From Caryophanales bacterium UBA2289 (lineage in GTDB: Bacteria > Bacillota_I > Bacilli_A > Izemoplasmatales > Hujiaoplasmataceae): 38,938 nt of DNA. The notes under the pieces were generated by a model. It was not told the DNA's origin. It did no database searches and worked only from the letters and a program-made list of their open reading frames with translations. Location: positions 43,280-82,217 of the forward strand of contig DDWJ01000040.1 in assembly GCA_002345505.1 (NCBI GenBank), written 5' to 3'. The position numbers and the translations under genes are program-made. Below, in pieces: positions 24,186 to 33,217 of this stretch (positions are counted from its first letter, which is position 1; the number at the start of each line of letters is the position of its first letter).

Positions 24186-26032
24186 TATTCCACCTCTTTC
24201 ATCATGTAGACTTCAATTACATCTCCGATTTTTAAATCATTGTAGTTTTCAAGTGTTAAACCGCAATCATAACCTTGTTTAACTTCTTTAACATCATCTT
24301 TAAATCTTTTAAGTGAACCAAGTTTGCCTTCAAAGATAATTTTTCCGTCACGAACTAATTTAACGATTGAGTTTTTCTTAACAACACCATTCGTAACCAT
24401 ACATCCAGCAATTGTTCCAACTCGTGAAACATTATAAGTTTCTCTGACTTCAACTTCACCGATTACAGATTGTTCAAACACTGGATCTAAAAGACCTTTC
24501 ATAGCGGCTTCAATATCATCTAAAGCTTCATAAATTACACGATAAGTTCTAATTTCAACACTCTTTTCTTGGGCAAGGTCACGAACTGTACTTGGTGTAC
24601 CTACACCAAATCCAATAATGATTGCTTCAGAAGCTTCAGCTAATAAAACGTCAGTATCAGTAATAGCTCCTACACCGGTTCTAACGATATCAATAGAAGC
24701 GCCTTCAACGGTAATTTTATTTATTGAACCCTTGAAAGCTTCAATAGATCCTTGAACGTCGGCTTTAATGATAAGTTTTAATTCTTTCAACTTGCCTTCA
24801 GCACGTTTGAAGAAATCTTCTAAAGAAACAGCTTCTTTATTTGAATGTTGTTTATCAAATTGTCTTTGTGCTCTTTCAGTAGCAATATCTCTAACAGTTT
24901 TTTCATCAGCGAAAACTTTGAAAGGATCGCCAGCACTTGGTACATCAGCTAAACCGATAATCTCAACTGCTTGACCTGGTAATGCTTCAGAAATTTGTTT
25001 ACCAATATCATTAGTCATTGCTCTTACTTTTCCATAAGTTGATCCAGCAACAAAGTTATCGGAAACCTTTAATGTTCCGTTATCCACTAAGATTGTCGCA
25101 ACTGGACCTCTACCTTTATCAAGTTTTGCCTCAATAACAGTTCCGACAGCTTCTTTTTTTGGATTAGCTTTTAATTCAAGCATTTCCGCAACCAATTGAA
25201 TGGTATCAAGCAAGTTATCGATTCCTGTTCCTTTTAAAGCTGATATTAAACAATAAGGTGTGTCACCGCCCCAATCATCAGGAAGAAGATTCAGGTCTGC
25301 TAATTCTTGCTTAACTCGATCCGGATTAGCTCCTGGTTTATCCATTTTATTAACAGCGACGATTATCGAACATTTCGAAGCTTTTGCATGATCAATAGCT
25401 TCTCTTGTTTGTGGCATAACACCATCATCAGCTGCAACAACTAAAACTACAATGTCAGTAATTCTCGCTCCACGTGCACGCATTTCTGTAAATGCGGCAT
25501 GTCCAGGAGTATCAATAAATGTAATCTTTTGACCATTCTTTTCTACTTGGTAAGCCCCGATATGTTGGGTTATTCCACCAGCTTCAGTATCAACAACTCT
25601 TGCATTTCTAATATTATCCAGCAATGTTGTTTTACCATGGTCAACGTGACCCATAATTGTTACTACAGGAGGACGATTAACTAAGTCTTCCGGTTTGTCA
25701 GTATCTTCCATTTCATCAAAACGCGTAACGTCAGTTATAACTTCATCTTGGAAATCAAGACTATATTCCATCGCTAATAATTCTGCATTTTCACGACTTA
25801 TTTCTTGATTTTGATTTGCCATAACTCTTAAGAACATTAATTTCTTAATAATCTCCGTTACCGGTTTATCCATTTCTTCAGCTAGTTGTAAAACTGTCAT
25901 TCCCGGTTTATAAGTTACGTGAGTTTTAATTGGCTTCGCTGCTTTTTTCTTCTTATTGATTAGATTGTTTTCTTTTTCAACATAGTCTTCTTTGTTTTTG
26001 TTAAACTTCTTTTTGGCTATATATTTCGACAT
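24185..26032 (-). CDS. infB: Translation initiation factor IF-2
   Basis: IF2 is the GTPase that brings fMet-tRNA to the ribosome and joins the subunits. G1 is GHVDHGKTTLLDNIR, G2 contains GGITQHIGAY, G3 is DTPGHAAFTEMR, and G4 is NKMDKPGA, followed by SALKGTG. Domains II to IV follow, with the fMet-tRNA-binding C-terminal domain last. At 615 residues it is about 100 shorter than B. subtilis IF2, because the N-terminal linker is reduced to a lysine-rich stretch plus one IF2N module (about 45-95), as in small-genome Mollicutes. Together with Fmt, it indicates ordinary formylated initiation. Confidence 0.97.
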   Translation of the reverse strand: MSKYIAKKKFNKNKEDYVEKENNLINKKKKAAKPIKTHVTYKPGMTVLQLAEEMDKPVTEIIKKLMFLRVMANQNQEISRENAELLAMEYSLDFQDEVITDVTRFDEMEDTDKPEDLVNRPPVVTIMGHVDHGKTTLLDNIRNARVVDTEAGGITQHIGAYQVEKNGQKITFIDTPGHAAFTEMRARGARITDIVVLVVAADDGVMPQTREAIDHAKASKCSIIVAVNKMDKPGANPDRVKQELADLNLLPDDWGGDTPYCLISALKGTGIDNLLDTIQLVAEMLELKANPKKEAVGTVIEAKLDKGRGPVATILVDNGTLKVSDNFVAGSTYGKVRAMTNDIGKQISEALPGQAVEIIGLADVPSAGDPFKVFADEKTVRDIATERAQRQFDKQHSNKEAVSLEDFFKRAEGKLKELKLIIKADVQGSIEAFKGSINKITVEGASIDIVRTGVGAITDTDVLLAEASEAIIIGFGVGTPSTVRDLAQEKSVEIRTYRVIYEALDDIEAAMKGLLDPVFEQSVIGEVEVRETYNVSRVGTIAGCMVTNGVVKKNSIVKLVRDGKIIFEGKLGSLKRFKDDVKEVKQGYDCGLTLENYNDLKIGDVIEVYMMKEVE

Positions 26033-26059
26033 ATGACCACCTCTTCTTAATAAAATTGT

Positions 26060-26356
26060 TTACATCTTCATTTTCTCCGCAAAACCCTTATCGATAATCG
26101 CTATAACCTTGCGGTTGTTTTTACCAATTGCCTTACTTAAGTCATCGGTTGATAAATCATCGATCAGAGGAATTTCATAAAATGAAGATTTGTCTCTTAC
26201 TCTTTTTTGCGTATTAACGCCAGCGTCACTAGCTAAAAAAACTAGTTTAGCTTCCTTTGATTTAATTTTTTCTAAAGAAAACATCTCTCCAGAAACTAAT
26301 TTTCTCGCTCTTTGACATAAACCCAATAGGTTTAATACTTGTTCTTTATTCATCAT
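26060..26356 (-). CDS. ylxQ: L7Ae-family ribosomal protein-like YlxQ
   Basis: This 98-residue protein has the L7Ae/L30e fold pattern (LGLCQRARKLVSGEMFSLEKI; AKLVFLASDAGVNTQKRV; IPLIDDLSTDDLSKAIGKNNRKVIAIID). Members bind kink-turn RNA; B. subtilis YlxQ is an RNA-binding protein without an essential role. It overlaps ylxR by 11 bases and precedes infB, exactly as in Bacillus. The start could be either of the two consecutive ATG codons. Confidence 0.9.
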   Translation of the reverse strand: MMNKEQVLNLLGLCQRARKLVSGEMFSLEKIKSKEAKLVFLASDAGVNTQKRVRDKSSFYEIPLIDDLSTDDLSKAIGKNNRKVIAIIDKGFAEKMKM

Positions 26357-26612
26357 TCAAAGCCTTTAATAAATCCTCATAGATACTCTCTGGAATTTCA
26401 GTTTCTAAATGCTTTTTTAAAACATTTGTTTTCTTAGCTTTTTCAATAACCAAAGCGTTTTTTGATACATAAACGCCTCTTCCGTTAGCTTTCCCAGTTT
26501 TATCATAGATAACCACTCCCTCTGGAGTTCTGACGATTCTCATAAGTTGTTTCTTTTCAAATCTTTCTCCAGTTACTACGCATTTGCGCATTGGGATTTT
26601 TCTTGGTTTCAT
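26346..26612 (-). CDS. ylxR: YlxR family RNA-binding/regulatory protein
   Basis: The 88-residue protein shows the DUF448 pattern: PMRKCVVTGERFEKKQLMRIVRTPEG followed by GRGVYVSKN, with a basic surface. YlxR proteins are described as nucleoid-associated or RNA-binding regulators, and one report links them to RNase P. The gene lies 14 bases after nusA. Confidence 0.92.
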   Translation of the reverse strand: MKPRKIPMRKCVVTGERFEKKQLMRIVRTPEGVVIYDKTGKANGRGVYVSKNALVIEKAKKTNVLKKHLETEIPESIYEDLLKALNDE

Positions 26613-26626
26613 TTATCTCACCCTCT

Positions 26627-27691
26627 TTAGAATTTAATACCTTGCTCCAAAGCATCAGCTTCTGGTTTGATATCAATCTTCCATCCACATGATTGCACTG
26701 CCAATCTTGCATTTTGACCTTTTTTACCAATTGCTAATGACAATTGATCATCAGGAACGATTGCTAAAGCTGATTTGTCTTTAACATTGATGATAACTGC
26801 GATAGTTTTAGCTGGTTGAATTGAATTTGCAATCAATTCTTTTGGATCGTCACTATACTTATAAATATCCATTTTCTCACCGTTCAAACTATCGATAACG
26901 CTTTTAATTCTAACACCATTACGACCTAAACATGCTCCAACTGGATCAACATCAGGATTGTTTGATGCAACACATACTTTACATCTATCTCCCGGATCTC
27001 TTGCTAAACCAATAATTTCAATAACGCCATCCTTAAGTTCGGGAATAGCATTTTCCATTAAACGTTTAACTAGATTACGATCAGTTCTTGACACATAAAC
27101 CTTAGGACCTTTAGTAGTTTCTTCTACTTTAGTTATATAAACACTGATTCTATTGCCAACAAATAAATCACTTGGCAACAAGTCTCTTGAAGGAATTGAA
27201 GTTTCCGTATCTTTTCCTAAAAAAAACGTTACGAACTCATCACTAATTTGAACAATCTCAGCACTTATCATCTCTCCAACTTTATCAGTGAAATATTCCA
27301 TATTTCTTTCTCTTTCAAGTTGCTTTAATCCTTGCGTCAACATTTGTTTTGCTGTTGAAGCCGCTAATCTACCAAAATTCTTTGGTGTGATTTTTTCTTC
27401 AATTATATCACCGATTTTTGCGGTTTTCTTTAATTCTCTTGCATCCGCGAGCGTGATTTGAGTTCCTGGTTCAGCTTCTGGGTCAATTTCAGATACAACC
27501 AAAGATTTAGCCACTAAAGTGATTTCGGCTTTTTCTTCATTAAATACAACTTCAGCGTTTTGCTTTCCGTTATACGCTTTCTTATAAGCGTTAAGCAAAC
27601 CTCTTCCAAATACTTCTAAAATTTTCTCTTTCGGAATATCTCTGTCTTCTGCTAGAACTTCTAAAGCTTTAAAAAATTCTTTACTTGTCAT
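26627..27691 (-). CDS. nusA: Transcription termination/antitermination factor NusA
   Basis: NusA binds RNA polymerase and nascent RNA, influencing pausing, intrinsic termination and antitermination. The 354-residue protein has the N-terminal polymerase-binding domain (1-130), an S1 domain (about 135-200, GEMISAEIVQISDEFVTFFLG), and two KH domains (RDPGDRCKVCVASNNPDVDPVGACLGRNGVR split across the first; PDDQLSLAIGKKGQNARLA in the second). The acidic C-terminal repeats of E. coli are absent, as in other Firmicutes. Its operon starts with a terminator-like hairpin, which NusA itself could modulate. Confidence 0.97.
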   Translation of the reverse strand: MTSKEFFKALEVLAEDRDIPKEKILEVFGRGLLNAYKKAYNGKQNAEVVFNEEKAEITLVAKSLVVSEIDPEAEPGTQITLADARELKKTAKIGDIIEEKITPKNFGRLAASTAKQMLTQGLKQLERERNMEYFTDKVGEMISAEIVQISDEFVTFFLGKDTETSIPSRDLLPSDLFVGNRISVYITKVEETTKGPKVYVSRTDRNLVKRLMENAIPELKDGVIEIIGLARDPGDRCKVCVASNNPDVDPVGACLGRNGVRIKSVIDSLNGEKMDIYKYSDDPKELIANSIQPAKTIAVIINVKDKSALAIVPDDQLSLAIGKKGQNARLAVQSCGWKIDIKPEADALEQGIKF

Positions 27692-27701
27692 TTTTTCTCT
27701 C

Positions 27702-28139
27702 CTAAAACTTGATTGCCAATCTAATCAGATTAACATCAATATAATTAACTACTATTTTTTTATTCTTATTATTTAAAAGAGTTAAGTATTCACCATCAAA
27801 AGCAATTAACTTTCCCTCTAATTTTTGTTCATAAGTTTCAAGGTATACAAATTTATCAACTGAAGCTTTAATCGCTTCTTTACTTCGAAGCTCTTTTTCA
27901 GCTCCTGGAGAACTTACTTCTAGCATATATTCATGATCAATTGGATCAAGTTCATCAATATATGGATCAATAATGTGAGTAGCTTCGACAACGTCTTCCA
28001 TTGTAACGCCTTTTAAAGAATCAATATAAACTCTCAACACCGGATCTTTCTTATTAGGAATATATTCGATGTCGTATAATTCATATGGAGTTTTTTCAAG
28101 AAATTCACTTAACTTCTTTTTTAAATTATTTAAGTCCAT
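27702..28139 (-). CDS. rimP: Ribosome maturation factor RimP
   Basis: RimP assists 30S assembly around the uS12/uS5 region. The 145-residue protein begins with a divergent alpha-beta domain that includes YELYDIEYIPNKKDPVLRVYID and VTMEDVVEATHIIDPYID, then the signature LEVSSPGAEKELRS, and ends with the small SH3-like domain. It is the first gene of the nusA-infB operon. Its ribosome-binding site (AAAGG) is modest and follows the leader hairpin at 28165-28183. Confidence 0.95.
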   Translation of the reverse strand: MDLNNLKKKLSEFLEKTPYELYDIEYIPNKKDPVLRVYIDSLKGVTMEDVVEATHIIDPYIDELDPIDHEYMLEVSSPGAEKELRSKEAIKASVDKFVYLETYEQKLEGKLIAFDGEYLTLLNNKNKKIVVNYIDVNLIRLAIKF

Positions 28140-28159
28140 AATTATCCATACCTTTCATT

Positions 28160-28183
28160 AAAAAGAGAGGGAACGACCCTCTC
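28160..28183 (-). terminator. Leader hairpin of the nusA-infB operon (possible attenuator)
   Basis: On the minus strand GAGAGGG-tcgtt-CCCTCTC is followed by five T (28160-28164 region). It lies about 15 bases into the predicted transcript and before rimP, so it would act on the operon's own transcripts as well as on read-through from the upstream acetyltransferase gene. Confidence 0.7.
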
Positions 28184-28204
28184 CGTTAATTCTTATGCAA
28201 AAAT

Positions 28205-28233
28205 ATTATAACATAATAGTCCAATCATTTCAA
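28205..28233 (-). promoter_or_regulatory. nusA-infB operon promoter
   Basis: On the minus strand TTGAAA (28228-28233), 17-base spacer, TGT-TATAAT (-10 at 28205-28210). Start expected near 28198. Confidence 0.85.
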
Positions 28234-28276
28234 GAATAAAATCTAGAATGTCTTGATAATTCATGTCCATTAAAAA

Positions 28277-28573
28277 CTAAGCTTTTGTTTTAACATTAAT
28301 GACAATATCTTGATACTCTGGATGCTTTTTGAACCAACTGATAGCATATGGGCATTTAGCAACAATCAATAGGTTTTTTTCTTTGATAAAGTTATATGCT
28401 TCAAGCATCATATCGGAAGCAATTCCTTGGCCCCTCAAGCTTTCATCAACATAAACATGATTAACATCAACTCTTAATTCGTCTCTTGCGGGGAAAGTAA
28501 CTTCAGCTAAAAGCAATCCGTCTTCTCTTTTAGAATATATCTTATTGTCTTCATAAATTAATTTTAAATCCAT
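28277..28573 (-). CDS. Small GNAT-type acetyltransferase (YidJ/COG2388-like)
   Basis: The product is about 98 residues, a minimal GNAT fold. VNHVYVDESLRGQGIASDMM carries the acetyl-CoA-binding R-x-x-G-x-A motif, and the ending LLIVAKCPYAISWFKKHPEYQDIV matches the small family typified by E. coli YidJ. The substrate is unknown. The longer frame overlaps the methyltransferase gene, but AAAGGAG followed by nine bases points to the ATG at 28573, directly after that gene's stop. Confidence 0.85.
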   Translation of the reverse strand: MDLKLIYEDNKIYSKREDGLLLAEVTFPARDELRVDVNHVYVDESLRGQGIASDMMLEAYNFIKEKNLLIVAKCPYAISWFKKHPEYQDIVINVKTKA

Positions 28574-28574
28574 T

Positions 28575-29303
28575 TCACACAACTCCTTTACTAATTTCAT
28601 ACATTATTATACTGCCGGCTACGCCAACATTTAGCGACTCCATATTTTGCATCTTAATTTTTATTTTATTATCAACTAGGTTTAAGATTTCTTGACTGAC
28701 ACCCATTCCTTCATTTCCTAAAATCACACCTATTTTTTTTGAAGTAAAATTAATATCTTCTAAAAAAATATCTGATTTTAAATCTGTAACATAGAAACTG
28801 TAATCTCGATTATTTTTTAGAAATGAAATTATCTCAGTGTTAATCAAATTCAATTTAAACACTGCTCCTTGAGAACTTCTAATAACTTTATCATTAAAGA
28901 AATCAACTGAATTTTCAGCAATTATTGTCGTAAATCCAAACGAAGAAGCTGATCTCATTAACGTGCCGATATTTCCCGGATCTTGGACATTATCCAAGAT
29001 AAGGACTTTATCTGATAAAGCTTTTTTTACTGGAAGTATACAAACTCCGATTATACCTTGTGGGCTGGGTAAAGCTGATAGTTTCTTAAGGACAGTTTCT
29101 GTAACTTGATAACTTTCAATATCCTTATAAGGACACTCTTCAAGATAAAATATCTGTTTCAATAATCCAGCACTATACGCCTCTTGAACTAAGTGATAGC
29201 CTTCAATTAAAAACTGATTATTTTCTTGGCGATATTTTTTTAATTTCAGTTTTGTTATATCTTTGATTAAGTTATTTTGTATTGATGAAATCGTGTTTGA
29301 CAT
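28575..29303 (-). CDS. SpoU/TrmH-family RNA 2'-O-methyltransferase
   Basis: This SPOUT-class enzyme methylates a ribose in rRNA or tRNA using SAM. The N-terminal substrate-binding domain includes NQFLIEGYHLVQEAYSAG, and the knotted domain has VQDPGNIGTLMRSASSFGF (motif 1), VILGNEGMGVSQE (motif 2) and MESLNVGVAGSIIMYE (motif 3). It resembles B. subtilis YsgA; the exact nucleotide target cannot be deduced. The frame opens at a TTG (29324), but GGGAG lies at the right distance from the ATG at 29303, so I use that. It is followed at once by the small acetyltransferase gene. Confidence 0.9.
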   Translation of the reverse strand: MSNTISSIQNNLIKDITKLKLKKYRQENNQFLIEGYHLVQEAYSAGLLKQIFYLEECPYKDIESYQVTETVLKKLSALPSPQGIIGVCILPVKKALSDKVLILDNVQDPGNIGTLMRSASSFGFTTIIAENSVDFFNDKVIRSSQGAVFKLNLINTEIISFLKNNRDYSFYVTDLKSDIFLEDINFTSKKIGVILGNEGMGVSQEILNLVDNKIKIKMQNMESLNVGVAGSIIMYEISKGVV

Positions 29304-29361
29304 ATTATCAATCTCCCATAACAATTCTACTATAATTTAGGTAATATTGCATCCATAAAGC

Positions 29362-29396
29362 AAAAAAACCGCTTCTTTTATTAATAAGAAGCGGTT
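29362..29396 (-). terminator. Terminator of the beta-propeller lipoprotein gene
   Basis: AACCGCTTCTT and AAGAAGCGGTT (29367-29377 and 29386-29396) form an 11-bp hairpin followed by seven T on the minus strand. Confidence 0.9.
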
Positions 29397-29414
29397 AAAT
29401 TATTAAATACGAAA

Positions 29415-31400
29415 TTATTCTACCGGTTCAGTCACAACGTCTCCATCTACTTCAGAAGCAATTGGTTCTTCGGTATAGTTATAATCATGATAATAAAGCT
29501 CATTGAATACAACACTATCCACGAAGTTAAATTCATCATCCATGTTGAATACTTGGATTTGTGAATAAGATAAAGTGTAAATATAATTTTCTATCATTAC
29601 TGCTTTTTCAATGGTATCAAAATAATTATTCACTTCATCGGTGTGTTGTAACTGCGCTACTAATTCTAAATCTCCTGAATGATGAACTTTAAATACATAC
29701 ATCATTTGGGAATAACGATAATAGTTTTCTGAGTATACTGATATTGGTATTGCGATATAAGTGAAATCTTCACCTTCAGGTGTAAAATAGATAAAAGCTT
29801 TGTGATTCCAACCCACTGATGAATAAGAATATTCACCTTCAACAAAATATGTTTCAAGGTTAACTACTGTATCAGCCGATGTGTCATATAAAGCAATCTT
29901 TACCCCTGTAAATCTAGTCCAACCATATTCATCATTTTCTACTTGTCTACCAACACCAATCATTAAGTTATCGGTAATTTCATGTAAGTAATCACTAACG
30001 CCTTCTTCATACCATTCACCTAAAATTTCTGGGTTTTGTGGATCTGATAGGTCTAGTTTATATAACGGGTCAATACTAACAAACGTTACAACATAAGCTA
30101 TTTCTTCTGAGAACCTAACTGCATAGATTCTTTCCCCTGGTTTTCCTAAACCAGTTAATTTAGAAATTTCTGTCATTTCATTATCGGATGTAGCATCGAG
30201 CAAATATAAGGTATTTGTTATTATTGTTTCTTGATTTGTGTACTCATATCCTGTAACTGCGATTCTAAACACTCCATCATATTCATCCATTGAGAATTGA
30301 TTTAGTGGACTACCATCAACTTGTCCCAAAGCCTTATAACTTAACTCATGATCTTCTAGTTCAAATCTTAGGATAAATACATAGTTTTCATAAGTGTTTG
30401 TTTGTTCGATATATTGGTACTTATAAACTGTAGCGTATAAGTTGTCAGCGCTCATATAGGTTTGATAAGTACTTCCAAGATAAGCTTTAACCTTAGCATC
30501 ATCATTATCTGTAACATCAAAAGACGCTAACATTAAATATGAAAAATCTTCAGCGTTATTTGGAATAAAATAGATGCTAGAAGCTGGTAAATCAATCATT
30601 TCATCGCTAACAACAGAATCATAATATTTAGGGATAAATGTTTCTTCGTCATAATAATAGCTAATTGAATAATTGTTTAAAACTAAATATAAATATCCAT
30701 CAATCATTCTTGATGTAGTTAAGTAACTTGAATCAAATTTAAGTTCTCTAGCAACTTCTACATTATCAGGATTAGAAACATCCAAGACAGTAATCATGGT
30801 TCCATAGACATAACGATAATAGTAGATTGGATACCAATAATCCTCTTTTGACTCGTCTGAATCTACAGTCGGGTCAACGGTTGGATCTTCTGCAACCGTT
30901 AAATCAATATATGCATAATAGTTTCCCAATAATACTACTTTATCTTCGTAAAGATATAAGCCGCTAAAGTATCCATCAGGATATTCATATGTATAAGTAA
31001 TCTCTAGAGTTTCAGCGTCAATCATAAAGAATTTGTTTCCAGATACAATATAGATAAAATATCCATCTGTAAGTATCGTATCTGCTTCATTAACTCCTTC
31101 TACTTGATCATTTGATGTAGAGTGATCTCGTTCTTCTTGATCACCAAAATCTACACTGTCATTGGTTGGAGCGTTAACTTCGGGAGCTCCCGATTCTAAA
31201 GCTGCATCGCCAAACAAATAATAGCGATTGTTGCTATACTCATAAAAATCACCAAGATAATCTTTCAATTGCTCATATGAACTAAAAGCCCCAACATTAT
31301 CGCCTGTTGGTGTAATTTTTTCAGTTGTAGTTTTTTGTGAACAAGAGATTATAACAATTGATGAAAATATTGCTATAAATAGCATAATAAATTTTTTCAT
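29415..31400 (-). CDS. Secreted beta-propeller domain lipoprotein
   Basis: The 661-residue product begins with a lipoprotein signal peptide (KKFIMLFIAIFSSIVIISC, lipid-modified Cys20), followed by a Thr-rich linker. The rest resembles the Beta_propel family (Pfam PF09826): FSSYEQLKDYL at the start, HSTSNDQVEGVNEADTILTD, then repeats in which a measured value is followed by DVSNPDN or LDLSDPQNPE. Function is unknown; in other bacteria and archaea these are extracytoplasmic. The C-terminus is acidic. The Shine-Dalgarno AAGGAGG is perfect. It is separated from pepF by 59 bases without a visible terminator, so it may be co-transcribed with the thiI operon as well as from its own promoter. Confidence 0.85.
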   Translation of the reverse strand: MKKFIMLFIAIFSSIVIISCSQKTTTEKITPTGDNVGAFSSYEQLKDYLGDFYEYSNNRYYLFGDAALESGAPEVNAPTNDSVDFGDQEERDHSTSNDQVEGVNEADTILTDGYFIYIVSGNKFFMIDAETLEITYTYEYPDGYFSGLYLYEDKVVLLGNYYAYIDLTVAEDPTVDPTVDSDESKEDYWYPIYYYRYVYGTMITVLDVSNPDNVEVARELKFDSSYLTTSRMIDGYLYLVLNNYSISYYYDEETFIPKYYDSVVSDEMIDLPASSIYFIPNNAEDFSYLMLASFDVTDNDDAKVKAYLGSTYQTYMSADNLYATVYKYQYIEQTNTYENYVFILRFELEDHELSYKALGQVDGSPLNQFSMDEYDGVFRIAVTGYEYTNQETIITNTLYLLDATSDNEMTEISKLTGLGKPGERIYAVRFSEEIAYVVTFVSIDPLYKLDLSDPQNPEILGEWYEEGVSDYLHEITDNLMIGVGRQVENDEYGWTRFTGVKIALYDTSADTVVNLETYFVEGEYSYSSVGWNHKAFIYFTPEGEDFTYIAIPISVYSENYYRYSQMMYVFKVHHSGDLELVAQLQHTDEVNNYFDTIEKAVMIENYIYTLSYSQIQVFNMDDEFNFVDSVVFNELYYHDYNYTEEPIASEVDGDVVTEPVE

Positions 31401-31459
31401 TTCAATTCCTCCTTAATCCTTCACTTATATAAACAATTAAGTTAGGCAAATAATTGGTA

Positions 31460-33217
31460 TTATTTTGAAATTTCTAAGAATAATTCAATATCTTCTTTTA
31501 GAAGTTCTAAAGAACTAACCCAGAAGTCCTTCTTAGTAACGTCAATATTCATCAGTTTAGCAACATCTTCAACTGTGTTTTTTCCGGTTGCAGCTAATAA
31601 AAGATCATAGTTAGCTACAAAAGTTTCTTTATCTTCCAAGTATTTTGAATACAGTCCTTTAGCAAACAAAAGTCCAAAAGTATATGGGAAGTTATAATAA
31701 CTTAAACCGCCGGAATAATAATGCGGCTTATTGACCCACATATATGGATGTAAGATTTTTGGATCAAGTCCGTCTCCATAAGTTTCTTTCTGGGCATTAA
31801 TCATAAGTTCATTTAATTCATCAGCGTCAAATACTGTTTTTTCTCTTCCTTCAAAAACCGCCTTTTCAAAAATAAAACGAGACATTATGTCAATCACAAC
31901 AGCTGTGTACCCTTGAATTGAAGATTCTAATAAGAAGATTTTTTCTTCTTTTGATGTTGCGTCTCTTAAAGCCGCTTTATTAACGATTGTTTCACAAAAA
32001 GTTGAAGCAGTCTCAGCCACTGGCATCGTGTAAGAACTGTTAAGTGGACTTTCTTCGAAAATTACTTCTCCATGATAGGCATGACCAAGTTCATGAGAAA
32101 GAGTTATCATATCAGTAAAAGCTCCGGTAAAGTTAGTCATAATTCGACTCTCTTTAATCGTATGAATGTTTGAACAGAACGCTCCGCCTCTTTTGCCTTT
32201 TCTTGGAGTATAGTCAACCCAATCTTCATTAAAAGCTCTTTTAGCCATATTATAAAGTTTATCCGAGAATGTTTTAAAGTTTTTCAATACATACGCATTG
32301 GCTTCTTCAACTGTGAATCTTTTGTTGACACTACCAATTGGAGCGTATAAATCATAAAAAGGTAAACCGTTTTTATGGCCAAGAAGTTCTGCTTTACGTT
32401 TTAAATAACTTCTAAATACTTCATAATAATCCTTAACAGCAGCTTGCATAGCTTCAAGAGTTTCCATGCTCATCCTGCTATTGAAAAGCGCTTGATGAAG
32501 AGGGCTATCAAACATTTTCGCTTTAGAAATCGTATTCACTTCACCCTTAATTGAGTTTAGTGCTGCAGCTACTGATTTATCGATTTTTTTATAAGCTTTC
32601 AGTTCAGCTTCATAAGCACTTTTTCTTACTTTAGGGTCTGGATCTTTTGCCATGTTTCTAACTTCAGATAGAGTAATTATTCTATCTTCATACTCCACTT
32701 CCAAAGTCGAAGTCAAAAGTGATTGTAAAATTCCCCAAGCACTAGAACCAGTTTGTCTTAATTTAGCAATCATCAGTTCCATTTCATCGCTTAACATATG
32801 TGACGCATTTGCCTTAATCTCATTTAAATAAAACTCGTGTTTCTTTAAAAATGGATTAGCTTCAATTTCTTTGTCAAATTCGGGGTAATTTGCTAACCAC
32901 TTATTAAAGACTGTTGTGACTTTAGTTAATTCCGTGAATTTTCTTCTTAAACTATTGCTCATCTTAACAGCACTTTGATTAGTGCTTTCAACTGATTCAG
33001 TTAAGGAAGCAAATCGATATAACTTCCCAATTAATTCATCAAAGCTGATTTGGTTGTTTAAAAATCTTACTAATTTTTGCATCTTGTTTTCATAGTTAGC
33101 GAAATCAACTTCTTGTTGATTGATTTCAAGGATTAATTTTTCAAGTCTTTCTAAATCCTTTGTGTAGTTCGGATCATCAAATCCTAAGTAAAGTTTGTTT
33201 AAACTCCAAGTTTTCAT
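31460..33217 (-). CDS. pepF: Oligoendopeptidase F (M3 metallopeptidase)
   Basis: PepF hydrolyses short peptides in the cytoplasm. The zinc site HELGH is at 375-379 (TLSHELGHAYHGE), with the third ligand glutamate expected in VAETASTFCETIV about 25 residues later. The N-terminal half is the usual helical cap. The 585-residue length is typical of the PepF family. Its start overlaps the stop of the acetyltransferase gene upstream (33214-33217), so it is the third gene of the thiI operon. Confidence 0.95.
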   Translation of the reverse strand: MKTWSLNKLYLGFDDPNYTKDLERLEKLILEINQQEVDFANYENKMQKLVRFLNNQISFDELIGKLYRFASLTESVESTNQSAVKMSNSLRRKFTELTKVTTVFNKWLANYPEFDKEIEANPFLKKHEFYLNEIKANASHMLSDEMELMIAKLRQTGSSAWGILQSLLTSTLEVEYEDRIITLSEVRNMAKDPDPKVRKSAYEAELKAYKKIDKSVAAALNSIKGEVNTISKAKMFDSPLHQALFNSRMSMETLEAMQAAVKDYYEVFRSYLKRKAELLGHKNGLPFYDLYAPIGSVNKRFTVEEANAYVLKNFKTFSDKLYNMAKRAFNEDWVDYTPRKGKRGGAFCSNIHTIKESRIMTNFTGAFTDMITLSHELGHAYHGEVIFEESPLNSSYTMPVAETASTFCETIVNKAALRDATSKEEKIFLLESSIQGYTAVVIDIMSRFIFEKAVFEGREKTVFDADELNELMINAQKETYGDGLDPKILHPYMWVNKPHYYSGGLSYYNFPYTFGLLFAKGLYSKYLEDKETFVANYDLLLAATGKNTVEDVAKLMNIDVTKKDFWVSSLELLKEDIELFLEISK

